From Microbacterium sp. Leaf159 (lineage in GTDB: Bacteria; Actinomycetota; Actinomycetes; Actinomycetales; Microbacteriaceae), in NCBI RefSeq assembly GCF_001423615.1, contig NZ_LMOU01000001.1, positions 1,006,539 to 1,070,538 of the forward strand: a DNA stretch of 64,000 bases, written 5' to 3'. The notes below the pieces were generated by a model. It ran no database searches. It was not told the DNA's origin and saw only the letters and a program-made list of their open reading frames with translations. Both the position numbers and the translations under genes were made by a program. Below are positions 47,497-55,920 of the stretch, one piece after another. Positions within the stretch are counted from its first letter, which is position 1. The number at the start of each line of letters is the position of its first letter.

Positions 47497-48008
47497 AGCG
47501 ACCCCTTCAGCCGTTCGTTCTTCTCCTCGACCTGAGCTTCGAGGTCGAGCGCATAGGCTTCGACGCGGTCGGCGAGGTCGTCGTCGGACGTTCCCAGGAT
47601 GCGCGCGGCGAGGAGTCCGGCGTTGCGCGCTCCCCCGATCGACACGGTGGCCACCGGGATCCCGGCGGGCATCTGGACGATCGACAGGAGCGAATCCATA
47701 CCGTCGAGGTAGGCGAGCGGCACCGGGACGCCGATGACCGGCAGCGCCGTCATCGAGGCGAGCATGCCCGGAAGATGCGCGGCGCCACCTGCACCGGCGA
47801 TGATCACGCGGATGCCGCGCGCCCGAGCTTCCCGCGCGTACTGCATGAGCTTGTCGGGCGTGCGGTGCGCCGAGACGACCTCCACCTCATGCGGGATCCC
47901 GAAGTCGGTCAGCGACTGAGAGGCATCGCTCATCACGCGCCAGTCGGAGTCGGAACCCATGACGACACCGACGAGGGGCGCTGCGGAGGAGTGCAATGGC
48001 TCAGTCAC
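47493..48008 (-). CDS. purE: 5-(carboxyamino)imidazole ribonucleotide mutase
   Basis: 171 aa. Converts N5-CAIR (from PurK) to CAIR in purine synthesis. [23 protein letters not shown] with the catalytic His, and [12 protein letters not shown] are diagnostic. The GTG at 48008 is 6 bases from TAGCCT on the minus strand, a leaderless arrangement, so it may have its own promoter although purK lies only 60 bases upstream. Confidence 0.97.
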   Translation of the reverse strand: MTEPLHSSAAPLVGVVMGSDSDWRVMSDASQSLTDFGIPHEVEVVSAHRTPDKLMQYAREARARGIRVIIAGAGGAAHLPGMLASMTALPVIGVPVPLAYLDGMDSLLSIVQMPAGIPVATVSIGGARNAGLLAARILGTSDDDLADRVEAYALDLEAQVEEKNERLKGSL

Positions 48009-48014
48009 CCACTC

Positions 48015-48020
48015 AGGCTA
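48015..48020 (-). promoter_or_regulatory. -10 element, leaderless purE
   Basis: TAGCCT on the minus strand, 6 bases before the purE GTG. Confidence 0.4.
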
Positions 48021-48068
48021 CGGTCTACTGCTGGGAGAACCCCCGAACGGCACACCTCTGAAACACCC

Positions 48069-49193
48069 TCAGTCGAAGTGAGCCGCTGCCGCCCTGGCGA
48101 CGTAGACGGCGTCGTCGAGGTCATCACCGGAGACGTTCACGTGGCCGACCTTGCGGCCAGGGCGCGGCGACTTGCCGTAGGTGTGGATCTTGGCGGTCGG
48201 GTGCTCCCGCATCGCACCGGCGAAGCGGTCGCCGAGCGCCCCCTCCTTCGGTCCTCCGAGGATGTTCACCATGACCGACCACGCGGCGCGCGGGGTCGTG
48301 TCGCCCAGGGGCAGATCGGCGACGGCGCGCAGGTGCTGCTCGAACTGCCCGGTCACGGCACCGTCCTGGCTCCAGTGACCGCTGTTGTGAGGACGCATCG
48401 CCAGTTCGTTCACGAGGATCCGCTCGTCATCGGTCTCGAACAGCTCGACAGCGAGCATGCCGGTGACGCCGAGTCCTTCGGCGATAGACCGACCGATCTC
48501 GCCGGCCACCTGGACCAGACGCTCGGCGGCCTGCGGCGCGGGGGCGATGACCTCGGCGCACACGCCGTCACGCTGCACGGTCTCGACGACAGGGTAGGCG
48601 ACGATCTGACCGCTGGGGCGCCGCGCCACCTGCTGCGCGAGCTCGCGCACGAAGCCGACGAGCTCCTCGACCAGCAGCGCCTCGCCGTCGGCGAGGCCTG
48701 CGAACCAGTCCTGAGCCTCTTCGGCGGCACGGACGACGCGGACGCCCTTGCCGTCATACCCGCCGCGCGGGGTCTTGACGACGCCCTGTCCCTCGTGCTC
48801 GTCAAGGAAGGCCTGCAGTTCTGCGACGTCGCGCACCGGCGCCCAGTCGGGCTGCGGCACTCCGAGTTCGGCGAGGCGAGCACGCATGACGAGCTTGTCC
48901 TGAGCGAACTGCAGCGCATCAGGACCCGGATGCACGGCGACACCGTCGGCGACCAGCGCTCGCAGGATCTCCTGTGGGACGTGCTCGTGATCGAAGGTGA
49001 CGACGTCGACATCCTTCACGAACGCGCGAACCACCTCGAGGTCGTGGTAGTCGCCGACCGCGGTCGCGGCGAGCTGCGCCGACATGCCCTCGTCTTCAGC
49101 GAGCACCCGCAGGTCGAGTCCCAGCTCGACCGCCGGGGCGATCATCATCCTGGCCAGCTGGCCTCCACCGATCACGCCAACGCGCAGCGCCAT
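48069..49193 (-). CDS. purK: N5-carboxyaminoimidazole ribonucleotide synthase
   Basis: 374 aa, ATP-grasp enzyme making N5-CAIR from AIR, ATP and bicarbonate. GVIGGGQLARMM at the N-terminus, KTPRGGYDGKGV ATP loop, and NELAMRPHNSGHW metal/phosphate site. The ATG at 49193 has GGAGG 6 bases upstream. It precedes purE, as in many actinomycetes. Confidence 0.97.
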   Translation of the reverse strand: MALRVGVIGGGQLARMMIAPAVELGLDLRVLAEDEGMSAQLAATAVGDYHDLEVVRAFVKDVDVVTFDHEHVPQEILRALVADGVAVHPGPDALQFAQDKLVMRARLAELGVPQPDWAPVRDVAELQAFLDEHEGQGVVKTPRGGYDGKGVRVVRAAEEAQDWFAGLADGEALLVEELVGFVRELAQQVARRPSGQIVAYPVVETVQRDGVCAEVIAPAPQAAERLVQVAGEIGRSIAEGLGVTGMLAVELFETDDERILVNELAMRPHNSGHWSQDGAVTGQFEQHLRAVADLPLGDTTPRAAWSVMVNILGGPKEGALGDRFAGAMREHPTAKIHTYGKSPRPGRKVGHVNVSGDDLDDAVYVARAAAAHFD

Positions 49194-49267
49194 GTGCCGC
49201 CTCCATTCGTCCTGACCATTCTCGCGCATCCGCGCGATCACGGATCACACGTCTCGCACTGATCCCT

Positions 49268-49291
49268 GATCGCCGATCCCCCGGGGCGATC
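49268..49291 (-). terminator. Hairpin after PH-domain gene
   Basis: GATCGCC (49268-49274) pairs with GGCGATC (49285-49291), just beyond the stop of the PH-domain gene. There is no T-run. Confidence 0.35.
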
Positions 49292-49299
49292 GTCGCCGA

Positions 49300-49854
49300 T
49301 CAGGATCCGGGGTATCCGTCCGGCCCCGACTGCGCGTCGCGGTGAGCGAGGATCTGACTCACTTCGATCTGGTCGGCCAGGGTCTCGTGCACGAGAGTGA
49401 CGTTGGGCACGTTCGCGAGCCGCAGAGCCGCGTCGACCCCATTCGAGAGCGTGATGGTCCCGACACCCCACATGCGCTGCAGCACGCCGCGGCGCACGCC
49501 GATCGTGTAGCCGCGGGCGTGAGACATCTCCTGCCGATTGCGCGCGCCGATGCCGTGGTTGACGATGACCCGGCGCGTGGTGACCGTCACCGATCGCGAG
49601 TACCAGACGACATAGGGGACGACCACGAGCAGCAGCACGAGCGCGCCCGCCGCAGCGAGCAGCATCCAGTTCTCGAACGGCGACGGAAGGTTGTCGTAGA
49701 AGTACGCGGTGGCGCCGAACGCCGCGATCAGGACCAGCGCCGACCAGAACAGCCGGCGCGCGTGGGCTCGGAACCGCGCGATGAGCAGTTCTTCTGTGGG
49801 CACGCCTGGCGGTGGCATCGTCGGCCTTCCGCCGAGAGTCACGGGCTGGGTCAC
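49300..49854 (-). CDS. PH-domain (bPH2-like) membrane protein
   Basis: 184 aa from the GTG at 49854, chosen because CACAAT lies 6 bases upstream (leaderless pattern, as in the LGFP gene). An ATG at 49818 with GGAAGG upstream is an alternative giving 172 aa. Two membrane helices (about 35-55 and 62-84) precede a bacterial PH domain with VTVTTRRVIVNHG and a GTITLSNG strand. The order purE-purK-PH protein-birA also occurs in mycobacteria (Rv3275c-Rv3279c region). Role unknown. Confidence 0.85.
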   Translation of the reverse strand: MTQPVTLGGRPTMPPPGVPTEELLIARFRAHARRLFWSALVLIAAFGATAYFYDNLPSPFENWMLLAAAGALVLLLVVVPYVVWYSRSVTVTTRRVIVNHGIGARNRQEMSHARGYTIGVRRGVLQRMWGVGTITLSNGVDAALRLANVPNVTLVHETLADQIEVSQILAHRDAQSGPDGYPGS

Positions 49855-49860
49855 TCCTCC

Positions 49861-49866
49861 ATTGTG
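49861..49866 (-). promoter_or_regulatory. -10 element, leaderless PH-protein gene
   Basis: CACAAT on the minus strand, 6 bases before the GTG at 49854. Confidence 0.35.
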
Positions 49867-49912
49867 CCCGCAACTGCGGACATCGGCGTCTGTGCGCCCG
49901 GGCGTGTCAGAG

Positions 49913-50677
49913 TCACGCGGGTCGGACGTGCACCACGTCACCCGCCGAAACGGCGGTCTCGACGCCGTCGTGGCGCACGAGAAGCCGTCCGTCTGCGTCC
50001 AGCGCCGCGGCCGTCCCGACGAGGACTCGGTCCCCGGGGAGCGACACCCGCACCTCGAGGCCGATGGTCGCGCAGCGATCGACTGCCGCCGCATGCAGTC
50101 CGCTCGACACCGCGTCTCCCGCCGCGGCGAGCGCCGCGACCAGGGTGTCGAGATCACGCAGGTACACCGAGAGCAGGCGGTCGGCATCGACTTCTGCGCC
50201 CAGGACAGCGAAGGACGTCGCGGTGGGAACAGGCAGGTCGGATGCCGTCATCGCCGTGTTCACGCCGGTGCCGACGATCACCGCGTCGCGCGTCGCCTCG
50301 GCGAGGATGCCGCAGATCTTCCGACCGCCGACGAGCACGTCGTTCGGCCACTTGACCGCCACCTCGTGCTCGGGAAGCTGCTCGGCGATGGCATCGGCCA
50401 TCGCGACACCGGCGGCGAGGGGTATCCACCCTCGGGCGTCGATGGCGGACGGGAGCCGCCGCAGCAGCACCGACACAGCGAGAGACGCCCCGGCCGGCGC
50501 GGTCCACGTTCGATCGAGTCGTCCGCGGCCCGCCGTCTGATTGTCGGTGAGCAGCACGGAGAGGTGCGGCCATGCCTGCCCGTCGGCAGACCGCTCGCGA
50601 AGGACCGCGTTCGTCGAGCCGGCTTCGGAGAGCACGTCGAGACGCGAGGCGACCGCACGAGAGAGGGGAAGCTCCAC
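49913..50677 (-). CDS. birA: Biotin-[acetyl-CoA carboxylase] ligase
   Basis: 254 aa, the short form without an N-terminal DNA-binding domain, so not a repressor. It attaches biotin to carboxylase carrier proteins. GSTNAVLRE, the AGRGRLDRTW biotinyl-AMP loop, KWPNDVLVGGRKICGIL and GTGVNT are present. It starts at the GTG at 50677, 2 bases after the CDP-glycerol-transferase stop, so it may be transcribed from that gene's promoter. Confidence 0.95.
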   Translation of the reverse strand: MELPLSRAVASRLDVLSEAGSTNAVLRERSADGQAWPHLSVLLTDNQTAGRGRLDRTWTAPAGASLAVSVLLRRLPSAIDARGWIPLAAGVAMADAIAEQLPEHEVAVKWPNDVLVGGRKICGILAEATRDAVIVGTGVNTAMTASDLPVPTATSFAVLGAEVDADRLLSVYLRDLDTLVAALAAAGDAVSSGLHAAAVDRCATIGLEVRVSLPGDRVLVGTAAALDADGRLLVRHDGVETAVSAGDVVHVRPA

Positions 50678-50679
50678 CG

Positions 50680-51963
50680 TCAGACCTCTTCCTCGTCGGC
50701 CTCTTCGTCGTCGTCGTCCTCGTCGGTGCGCACAGAGCCGATCTCGTGCGCCTGCCAGCGATCCCACTTCTGCATGAGCTGTTCGATCGCGGCATGGAAT
50801 TTCTCGGTGGCGACGCCAGGCGTCGTGTCGCCGAAGTAGTGCTGCACCCACATGCGCAGCCGGGCGATGGCCGCCTCGTCTGCACGGACGCGCTCGACCT
50901 CCGCCACGATGTCCGACGCGGCATCGGCGCTCAACCACTCGCAGTCCGAGAGGTATCCGTTGGTGTCGATCGATGCACGCTCATCGGCGGGACGCGTGAT
51001 CATCAACGGCTTTCCGACGGCCAGACGGTCGTAGACCATGGCCGAGATGTCGACGATCGCGACATCGGCCGCAGCGAGCTGCCACCCGAGATCCGCACCG
51101 TCGTCGTACACGTGCTGTGCCGTCGGATCGGAGGCGTTCGCCGCGGCGATGTCGGCGATGATCCGTCGATGCGCTGCGCCGTATGCATCGTCGACCACAC
51201 CGCTGCGCGGATGCGGGCGGTAGATCACGCGGTGGCTGCGGGACGCGAGCAAGGCCGTCACCAGCGCCTCCCCGTGGGTTGCGATCGAGCCGTAGTGGGC
51301 GCTCGGGCGGTCGCCCTCCCAGGTCGGCGCATACAGCACGACGGTTCGCGCGTCGGGCGTGTAGGGCAACGTGCCGGAGTAGTGATCCGCCTGCGGCCGA
51401 CCGATCTCGATCGTGCGGTGGTCGATGTCCCAGTCCCAGAGCGTGCGGGACAGACGGTCGCGCGCGGCCTGACCTGCGACGAAGGCGTAGTCGTACGCCT
51501 TGTACTGGTTCGTGGTCATGTACATCTTGTCGGACTCGCCGTGGTTGATGAACACGTGCCAGCGCCGCCCGTAGCGGAACATCTGGAAGTTGCGGGTGTT
51601 CTGGTTCACGTACAGCACGATCCGGATGTCCTGTGCGGTGATGAACCGTTCGAGGTCCCGCACTGTCGGGACGAACGCGACAGGCGGACCGTCCTCGTCG
51701 AGAAGCTTGTCGGCACCGGTGGCGGAGCGGGACAGCACCACCACGGGCCAGCGCTTCGCGAGCTCTTTCAGCGGGCTGTACCACTGCCGCATCTGATACA
51801 TGTTGACCGCGCCGTCCGCGAAGTAGACGGCGACCTTGTAATGCTCGGTCGGGTGCGGCTCCTGGTCGGCCAGGCGACGCCTGACCCGCTGCACCGCCTT
51901 GCGCGAGGCGAGCGCCCGCTTCAGCAGACGGTAGGCCTTCTTCGCATCGGACACTGCACCCAT
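50680..51963 (-). CDS. CDP-glycerol glycerophosphotransferase family protein 1, acidic tail
   Basis: 427 aa. The TagB/TagF-like core is divergent: INHGESDKM in place of HGTPLK, YAPTWEGDRPSAH, IYRPHPRS, and VDISAMVYDRLAVGKP where typical members have TDYSS. The last 20 residues are almost all Asp/Glu, ending EEADEEEV. It could polymerise or prime glycerol- or ribitol-phosphate chains. The ATG follows TATCCT by 6 bases; GGAGGG between them could also serve as a ribosome site. Confidence 0.82.
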   Translation of the reverse strand: MGAVSDAKKAYRLLKRALASRKAVQRVRRRLADQEPHPTEHYKVAVYFADGAVNMYQMRQWYSPLKELAKRWPVVVLSRSATGADKLLDEDGPPVAFVPTVRDLERFITAQDIRIVLYVNQNTRNFQMFRYGRRWHVFINHGESDKMYMTTNQYKAYDYAFVAGQAARDRLSRTLWDWDIDHRTIEIGRPQADHYSGTLPYTPDARTVVLYAPTWEGDRPSAHYGSIATHGEALVTALLASRSHRVIYRPHPRSGVVDDAYGAAHRRIIADIAAANASDPTAQHVYDDGADLGWQLAAADVAIVDISAMVYDRLAVGKPLMITRPADERASIDTNGYLSDCEWLSADAASDIVAEVERVRADEAAIARLRMWVQHYFGDTTPGVATEKFHAAIEQLMQKWDRWQAHEIGSVRTDEDDDDEEADEEEV

Positions 51964-51969
51964 CCCTCC

Positions 51970-51975
51970 AGGATA
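51970..51975 (-). promoter_or_regulatory. -10 element, CDP-glycerol-transferase gene 1
   Basis: TATCCT on the minus strand, 6 bases from the ATG at 51963. Confidence 0.4.
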
Positions 51976-52055
51976 CCGAGTGCTGGCGCCGCGCCCGACG
52001 GATGTCGCCGCAGCGCATCGGGATGCGAATCAGCGAACGTCCGAGAAGCGCATGC

Positions 52056-52061
52056 CATGAT
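52056..52061 (+). promoter_or_regulatory. -10-like element, ExoA-like gene
   Basis: CATGAT, 6 bases before the GTG at 52068. Weaker than the other leaderless candidates. Confidence 0.25.
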
Positions 52062-52067
52062 CGTCAT

Positions 52068-53141
52068 GTGCCTGACAATGACATCGACGTTCCCGAGACC
52101 GGGGTGTCGTTCGTCATGCCGGTGCTCAACGAGCGCGCCTATCTGGAGCACGCGATCCGCTCGGTGCTCACGCAGGAGCTGACGGTGCCGGCCGAGCTCG
52201 TGCTCGCACTCGGCCCCTCCACGGATGGCACGACCGAACTCGCGCAGCGCCTCGCCGCGGAGGACGACAGGATCCGCCTCGTCGACAACCCTGCGGCGCA
52301 CATCCCCGTCGGGTTGAACGCCGCGATCCGCGCCAGTCGCTACGACACGATCGTCCGCGTCGATGCGCACTCCGAGCTCTCGCCCGGATATGCGGCGCGC
52401 GCGTTGGACGCACTCGAGCGCACCGGAGCCGCCAACGTCGGAGGCGTCATGCACGCCGACGGACGGACTCCCTTCCAGAAGGCGGTCGCACGCCTGTACA
52501 ACTCCCCCGTAGGACTCGGCGGCGGCGCCTATCACGGCGGCACTCAGGAGGGCGAGGCGGAGTCCGCCTATCTCGGCGTGATGCGCCGCGCCGTGATCGA
52601 GGAGGTCGGGCTCTTCGACGAGTCGATCCGCCGCGGCGAGGACTGGGAGCTCAATCTGCGCATCCGCCAGGCCGGTCACCTGGTCTGGTTCGATCCGAGC
52701 CTCTCCGTCACCTACTGGCCCCGCGAGAGCTGGCTGCGCCTGGCTCGGCAGTTCCGGGCCACCGGCGCCTGGCGTGGAGAGCTCGTGCGCCGTTACGGCC
52801 GCCGCAACGGCATCCGCTTCTTCGCTCCCCCGGCTCTGGTGGTGCTCGTCGCGATGGCCCTGGTCGTGGGGGCGCTGCAGCTGACCGGCGCGATCACCGG
52901 GCTGATCTCCACGATCATCTCGGCGATCGTCTACCTTCCCCTCCTTGCTTATGCGCTGCTGGTGATCGCCGTCGCGTCGCTGCCGGGCGGCGGACGATTC
53001 CGTCAGCGGCTGTGGACGCTGGCTGTGCTGCCGACCATGCATCTCTCCTGGGGGCTGGGCTTCCTCGGTGGAGTGCTCCGGGGCGCCGGGGACACTGTCG
53101 ACGCCTCGAGGCTGGGCACGCGCAACACGCCCCTCCCCTAG
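52068..53141 (+). CDS. Glycosyltransferase family 2, ExoA-like
   Basis: 357 aa from the GTG at 52068; a longer frame from 52002 begins with sequence unlike the family. GVSFVMPVLNERAYLEHAIRS, LGPSTDGTTEL, RVDAHSELSPGY metal motif and RRGEDWELNLRIRQAGH fit the ExoA/succinoglycan branch. Three membrane helices near the C-terminus (about 265-330) anchor it. Flanked on both sides by CDP-glycerol transferases on the other strand. Confidence 0.86.
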   Translation: MPDNDIDVPETGVSFVMPVLNERAYLEHAIRSVLTQELTVPAELVLALGPSTDGTTELAQRLAAEDDRIRLVDNPAAHIPVGLNAAIRASRYDTIVRVDAHSELSPGYAARALDALERTGAANVGGVMHADGRTPFQKAVARLYNSPVGLGGGAYHGGTQEGEAESAYLGVMRRAVIEEVGLFDESIRRGEDWELNLRIRQAGHLVWFDPSLSVTYWPRESWLRLARQFRATGAWRGELVRRYGRRNGIRFFAPPALVVLVAMALVVGALQLTGAITGLISTIISAIVYLPLLAYALLVIAVASLPGGGRFRQRLWTLAVLPTMHLSWGLGFLGGVLRGAGDTVDASRLGTRNTPLP

Positions 53142-53180
53142 TCCGGTTCCGGCTCGGTCAGAACACCGCGGCAGGCGGTC

Positions 53181-54617
53181 TCAGCGGGTGACGTACCCCT
53201 GGTCGAGGATGCGCGCGACCACCCGCTCGGCCGCATGACCGTCGTCCCTGGCGTTGAACTGAGCCTTCCACGCGGCATAGCGCTCCGCGAAGGCGCTCTC
53301 GTGCCCGTGGTCGGCGAGGGCAGCGACGAGTTCGTCCTGCGTGCGCAGAAGCGGCCCCGGTGCCCGTGTCTCGAGATCGAAGTAGAACCCGCGGAGCTTC
53401 CCGCGGTAGTGATCCAGGTCGGGCACGAGGAAGTACATCGGCTTGCCCGTGACGCTGAAATCGAACATCACCGACGAGTAGTCGGTGATCAGGGCGTCGG
53501 CAGCGAGCAGCAGCTGAGAGGTCTCGGGGTACCCGGTGACGTCGATCACCCGCGCGCCGGCACGGTCGCGGTCGGTCTCGATCGTGCGTGAATGCCCCCG
53601 CACGAGCACCACCGAGTCAGTCGTCCTGGCGAGCTCTTCGGGGTCGATGAAGTCGACCATCGCCGTGCGGTCGTCACGCCACGTCGGCGCGTACAGCAGC
53701 ACGCGCTCGCCCTCGCCGATGCCGAGGGCAGCACGGATCGCGGCGGGATCCCCGGTCACCAGGGCGTCGTTGCGCGGATACCCCTCGACCCAGAAAGGCC
53801 GCCCGAGGAACGCGTATGCCTTGCGGAGAATGCGCTCGGAGTAGGTGTTCTGTGCGAGCAGCACGTCCCAGCGACGGGACTCCTTGACGACGGCGGCCAT
53901 ACGACGGGGGTCGAACCCCGGCCGATGCAGCGCCAAGCGCTTGAGGGGCGTTCCATGCCAGGTCTGCAGCACGCGCTGCCCTGGCTTGCGCGCGAATCGA
54001 CGCCGCAGCCAGTCGTTCACGATCAGCAGTCGCGCCGCCGCGCGGGCGCGCCACCATTCGGGGCTGCCCTCGACGACGGCGATCGCGCCTTCCGGGACCG
54101 CCACCGACAGGTCTACGACACTCCAGTAGCGCACGACGTCAGGTGCCTGCGCAGAGAGCGCCCGGTCGATCGCCTGGGGGTTGCAGCCGACGCTGCGCCC
54201 GTAGAAGCTCTCGAAGAAGACCGCGTTCTCGGTCGCGCCCTGATGCGCGAGGTAGCGTCCTTCGAGCGTGGCCTGCCCCTCCGGCGACTCGTACGCGGGG
54301 TCGACCGGTGCGGCGATACGGGCGGTCGCGCCGTCGACGGCCACGCGGACGCCGGCCAGCACCTCGGGACCGATGTGCAGACCGTCGAGGTCGACGTCGG
54401 GGATGCGGATCTCGTAGTCGCCCGCCGGCAGAGGAAGCTCAGGGCCGCCCCATCGCGCTGCACGGAGCGCGAACGTGGCCTTCCAGGTCTTGCCGCCACC
54501 GGTGATGCGAGCATCGACTCGGGCACGCGGCCCGATCAGCTGCGCGGTGGCGGGACGGTGACCTGCCCCTGCGATGATCAGCGACTCTGCCGTCTCATCG
54601 ATGCGGGCCGTCGTCAT
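53181..54617 (-). CDS. CDP-glycerol glycerophosphotransferase family protein 2 with N-terminal beta domain
   Basis: 478 aa. Residues 1-125 look like an all-beta domain without recognised motifs. The transferase half has VVRYWSVVD, QTWHGTPLKRLAL (catalytic His), QNTYSERILRKAY, YAPTWRDD, VRGHS and ALITDYSSVMFDFSVTGKP. These match TagB/TagF wall-teichoic-acid enzymes that move glycerol phosphate from CDP-glycerol. ATGA overlap with the next gene upstream, so both are co-translated. Confidence 0.9.
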   Translation of the reverse strand: MTTARIDETAESLIIAGAGHRPATAQLIGPRARVDARITGGGKTWKATFALRAARWGGPELPLPAGDYEIRIPDVDLDGLHIGPEVLAGVRVAVDGATARIAAPVDPAYESPEGQATLEGRYLAHQGATENAVFFESFYGRSVGCNPQAIDRALSAQAPDVVRYWSVVDLSVAVPEGAIAVVEGSPEWWRARAAARLLIVNDWLRRRFARKPGQRVLQTWHGTPLKRLALHRPGFDPRRMAAVVKESRRWDVLLAQNTYSERILRKAYAFLGRPFWVEGYPRNDALVTGDPAAIRAALGIGEGERVLLYAPTWRDDRTAMVDFIDPEELARTTDSVVLVRGHSRTIETDRDRAGARVIDVTGYPETSQLLLAADALITDYSSVMFDFSVTGKPMYFLVPDLDHYRGKLRGFYFDLETRAPGPLLRTQDELVAALADHGHESAFAERYAAWKAQFNARDDGHAAERVVARILDQGYVTR

Positions 54618-55867
54618 GCTGCTCCCTTCGGCGCGGGGATGCCTCGCGCACGGATCGTCTCGTACACGCGCCGGGTGTTGCGTCCGTCACGGAACGCGTG
54701 CATCTCCGCGCTGAGCGTAGCGGAATGCTGCGACCTCGCGGCGAACACGCCGTCATCGTCCAGCAACGCGGACAGCTGCACGAGGAGAGAATCCCAGTCG
54801 GTCGCGGCGTCGTCTCCTGCCACGTCCTGGAAGCGACCGTAGAAGCCCCGCGTGCGGGCGTACTGCTCGGCGTCTGGCGCCAGGTAGAGCACGGGCATCC
54901 CGAGCAGTCCGACGTCGTAGGCGAGCGAGGAGTAGTCCGTGATCAGGACGTCGATCGCCGGGAGCGCGGGCGTGATGTCGGGCAGGAGGCCGGCCCCGAG
55001 CATCCGCACCCGTCTGCTCGGCAACGACGGCGCGTATCCGCCCTCGCCGAGGGGATGGGAGCGCACCAGCAGCACCGCGTCATGCTGTTCCAGTACGCGG
55101 ATGATCTGCACCCACTGAGCGGCATCCGGAACCGCGGGGTCGACCGCGCCGTCACGCCAGGTCGGGGCGTACAGGATCGTCCGCGAAACGCGTGGCGGAT
55201 CACCCAGCACGCGGCCGAGCAGCGCGGATGCCGCAGCTCGCCGCTCGTGCGGTTCCCCGGCGGACAGGACGTCGACGCGGGGTTCTCCGGTGACGACGAC
55301 ACGCGCGTCGCCGAGCGCGAATGCGGACTCCAGACGCCCCCTGGAGCGGTGCGAGGCCGCAGGAAGCACGCGGATCCGCTGAGCGGCACGGCGATACAGG
55401 ATGCCGATCAGACGTCGGAGCACCGGCGCCCCCGGGACCTCGGGAACCTGGGTCGTGGCCGGCGAATCGAGTCCGATCCGCTTGAGCGGGATGCCGTGCC
55501 ACAGTTGCACGACGAAGGCGCCGGAGATCGCGTAGCGATTCACATCACCGAGACCGTGGGTCACCACGACGACACCGGCGCGGGCCGTGGCCCACCACCC
55601 GCGCAGACCTCCCTTGCGGACGGTCCGCAGGCCCAGAACTACGGCGTCGCGGTCCTCGCGGTCCGATGAGGTCAGCCACAGCGTCTCGTGACCCTCCGCC
55701 GCAGCGTGACGCTGCAGAGCCAGTGCACCGTCGCCTACGCCCGCTCCGCAGCCGAAGACCCAGCGGGTGCCTCGAGGCACGAGGAGCGTGCCGACGCGTC
55801 CGGCGAGGTAGAGAGGGATCCGAAGCAGCTTGGCCGCATTGCCGGAGCCGAAAGAGAAGGACGCCAC
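54614..55867 (-). CDS. CDP-glycerol glycerophosphotransferase family protein 3
   Basis: 417 aa, TagB-like. QLWHGIPLKRIGLDSP, LPAASHRSRGRLE, YAPTWRDGA, VRSHP and VLITDYSSLAYDVGLLGMP are in family order. The GTG at 55867 has no ribosome site. It lies 6 bases after TAGGCT and inside the second arm of a long hairpin that should terminate the protease gene upstream. Probably makes a linkage unit or the main poly(polyol-phosphate) chain together with gene 2. Confidence 0.9.
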   Translation of the reverse strand: MASFSFGSGNAAKLLRIPLYLAGRVGTLLVPRGTRWVFGCGAGVGDGALALQRHAAAEGHETLWLTSSDREDRDAVVLGLRTVRKGGLRGWWATARAGVVVVTHGLGDVNRYAISGAFVVQLWHGIPLKRIGLDSPATTQVPEVPGAPVLRRLIGILYRRAAQRIRVLPAASHRSRGRLESAFALGDARVVVTGEPRVDVLSAGEPHERRAAASALLGRVLGDPPRVSRTILYAPTWRDGAVDPAVPDAAQWVQIIRVLEQHDAVLLVRSHPLGEGGYAPSLPSRRVRMLGAGLLPDITPALPAIDVLITDYSSLAYDVGLLGMPVLYLAPDAEQYARTRGFYGRFQDVAGDDAATDWDSLLVQLSALLDDDGVFAARSQHSATLSAEMHAFRDGRNTRRVYETIRARGIPAPKGAA

Positions 55868-55901
55868 ACCGCGAGCCTATCGCGGGGTGGCGTCCTTCTC
55901 T
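55853..55901 (-). terminator. 22-bp hairpin overlapping the next gene's start codon
   Basis: Arms 55853-55874 and 55880-55901 pair at 21 of 22 positions with a 5-base loop. On the minus strand it follows the HtrA-like stop by 20 bases and runs into TTCTCTTTC, a terminator layout. The GTG of CDP-glycerol-transferase gene 3 (55867-55865) lies within the second arm. Confidence 0.7.
55874..55879 (-). promoter_or_regulatory. -10 element in terminator loop
   Basis: TAGGCT on the minus strand, mostly in the hairpin loop, 6 bases before the GTG at 55867. No clear -35. Confidence 0.4.
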
Positions 55902-55920
55902 GTGAGCGGGGTTCCGAGGG

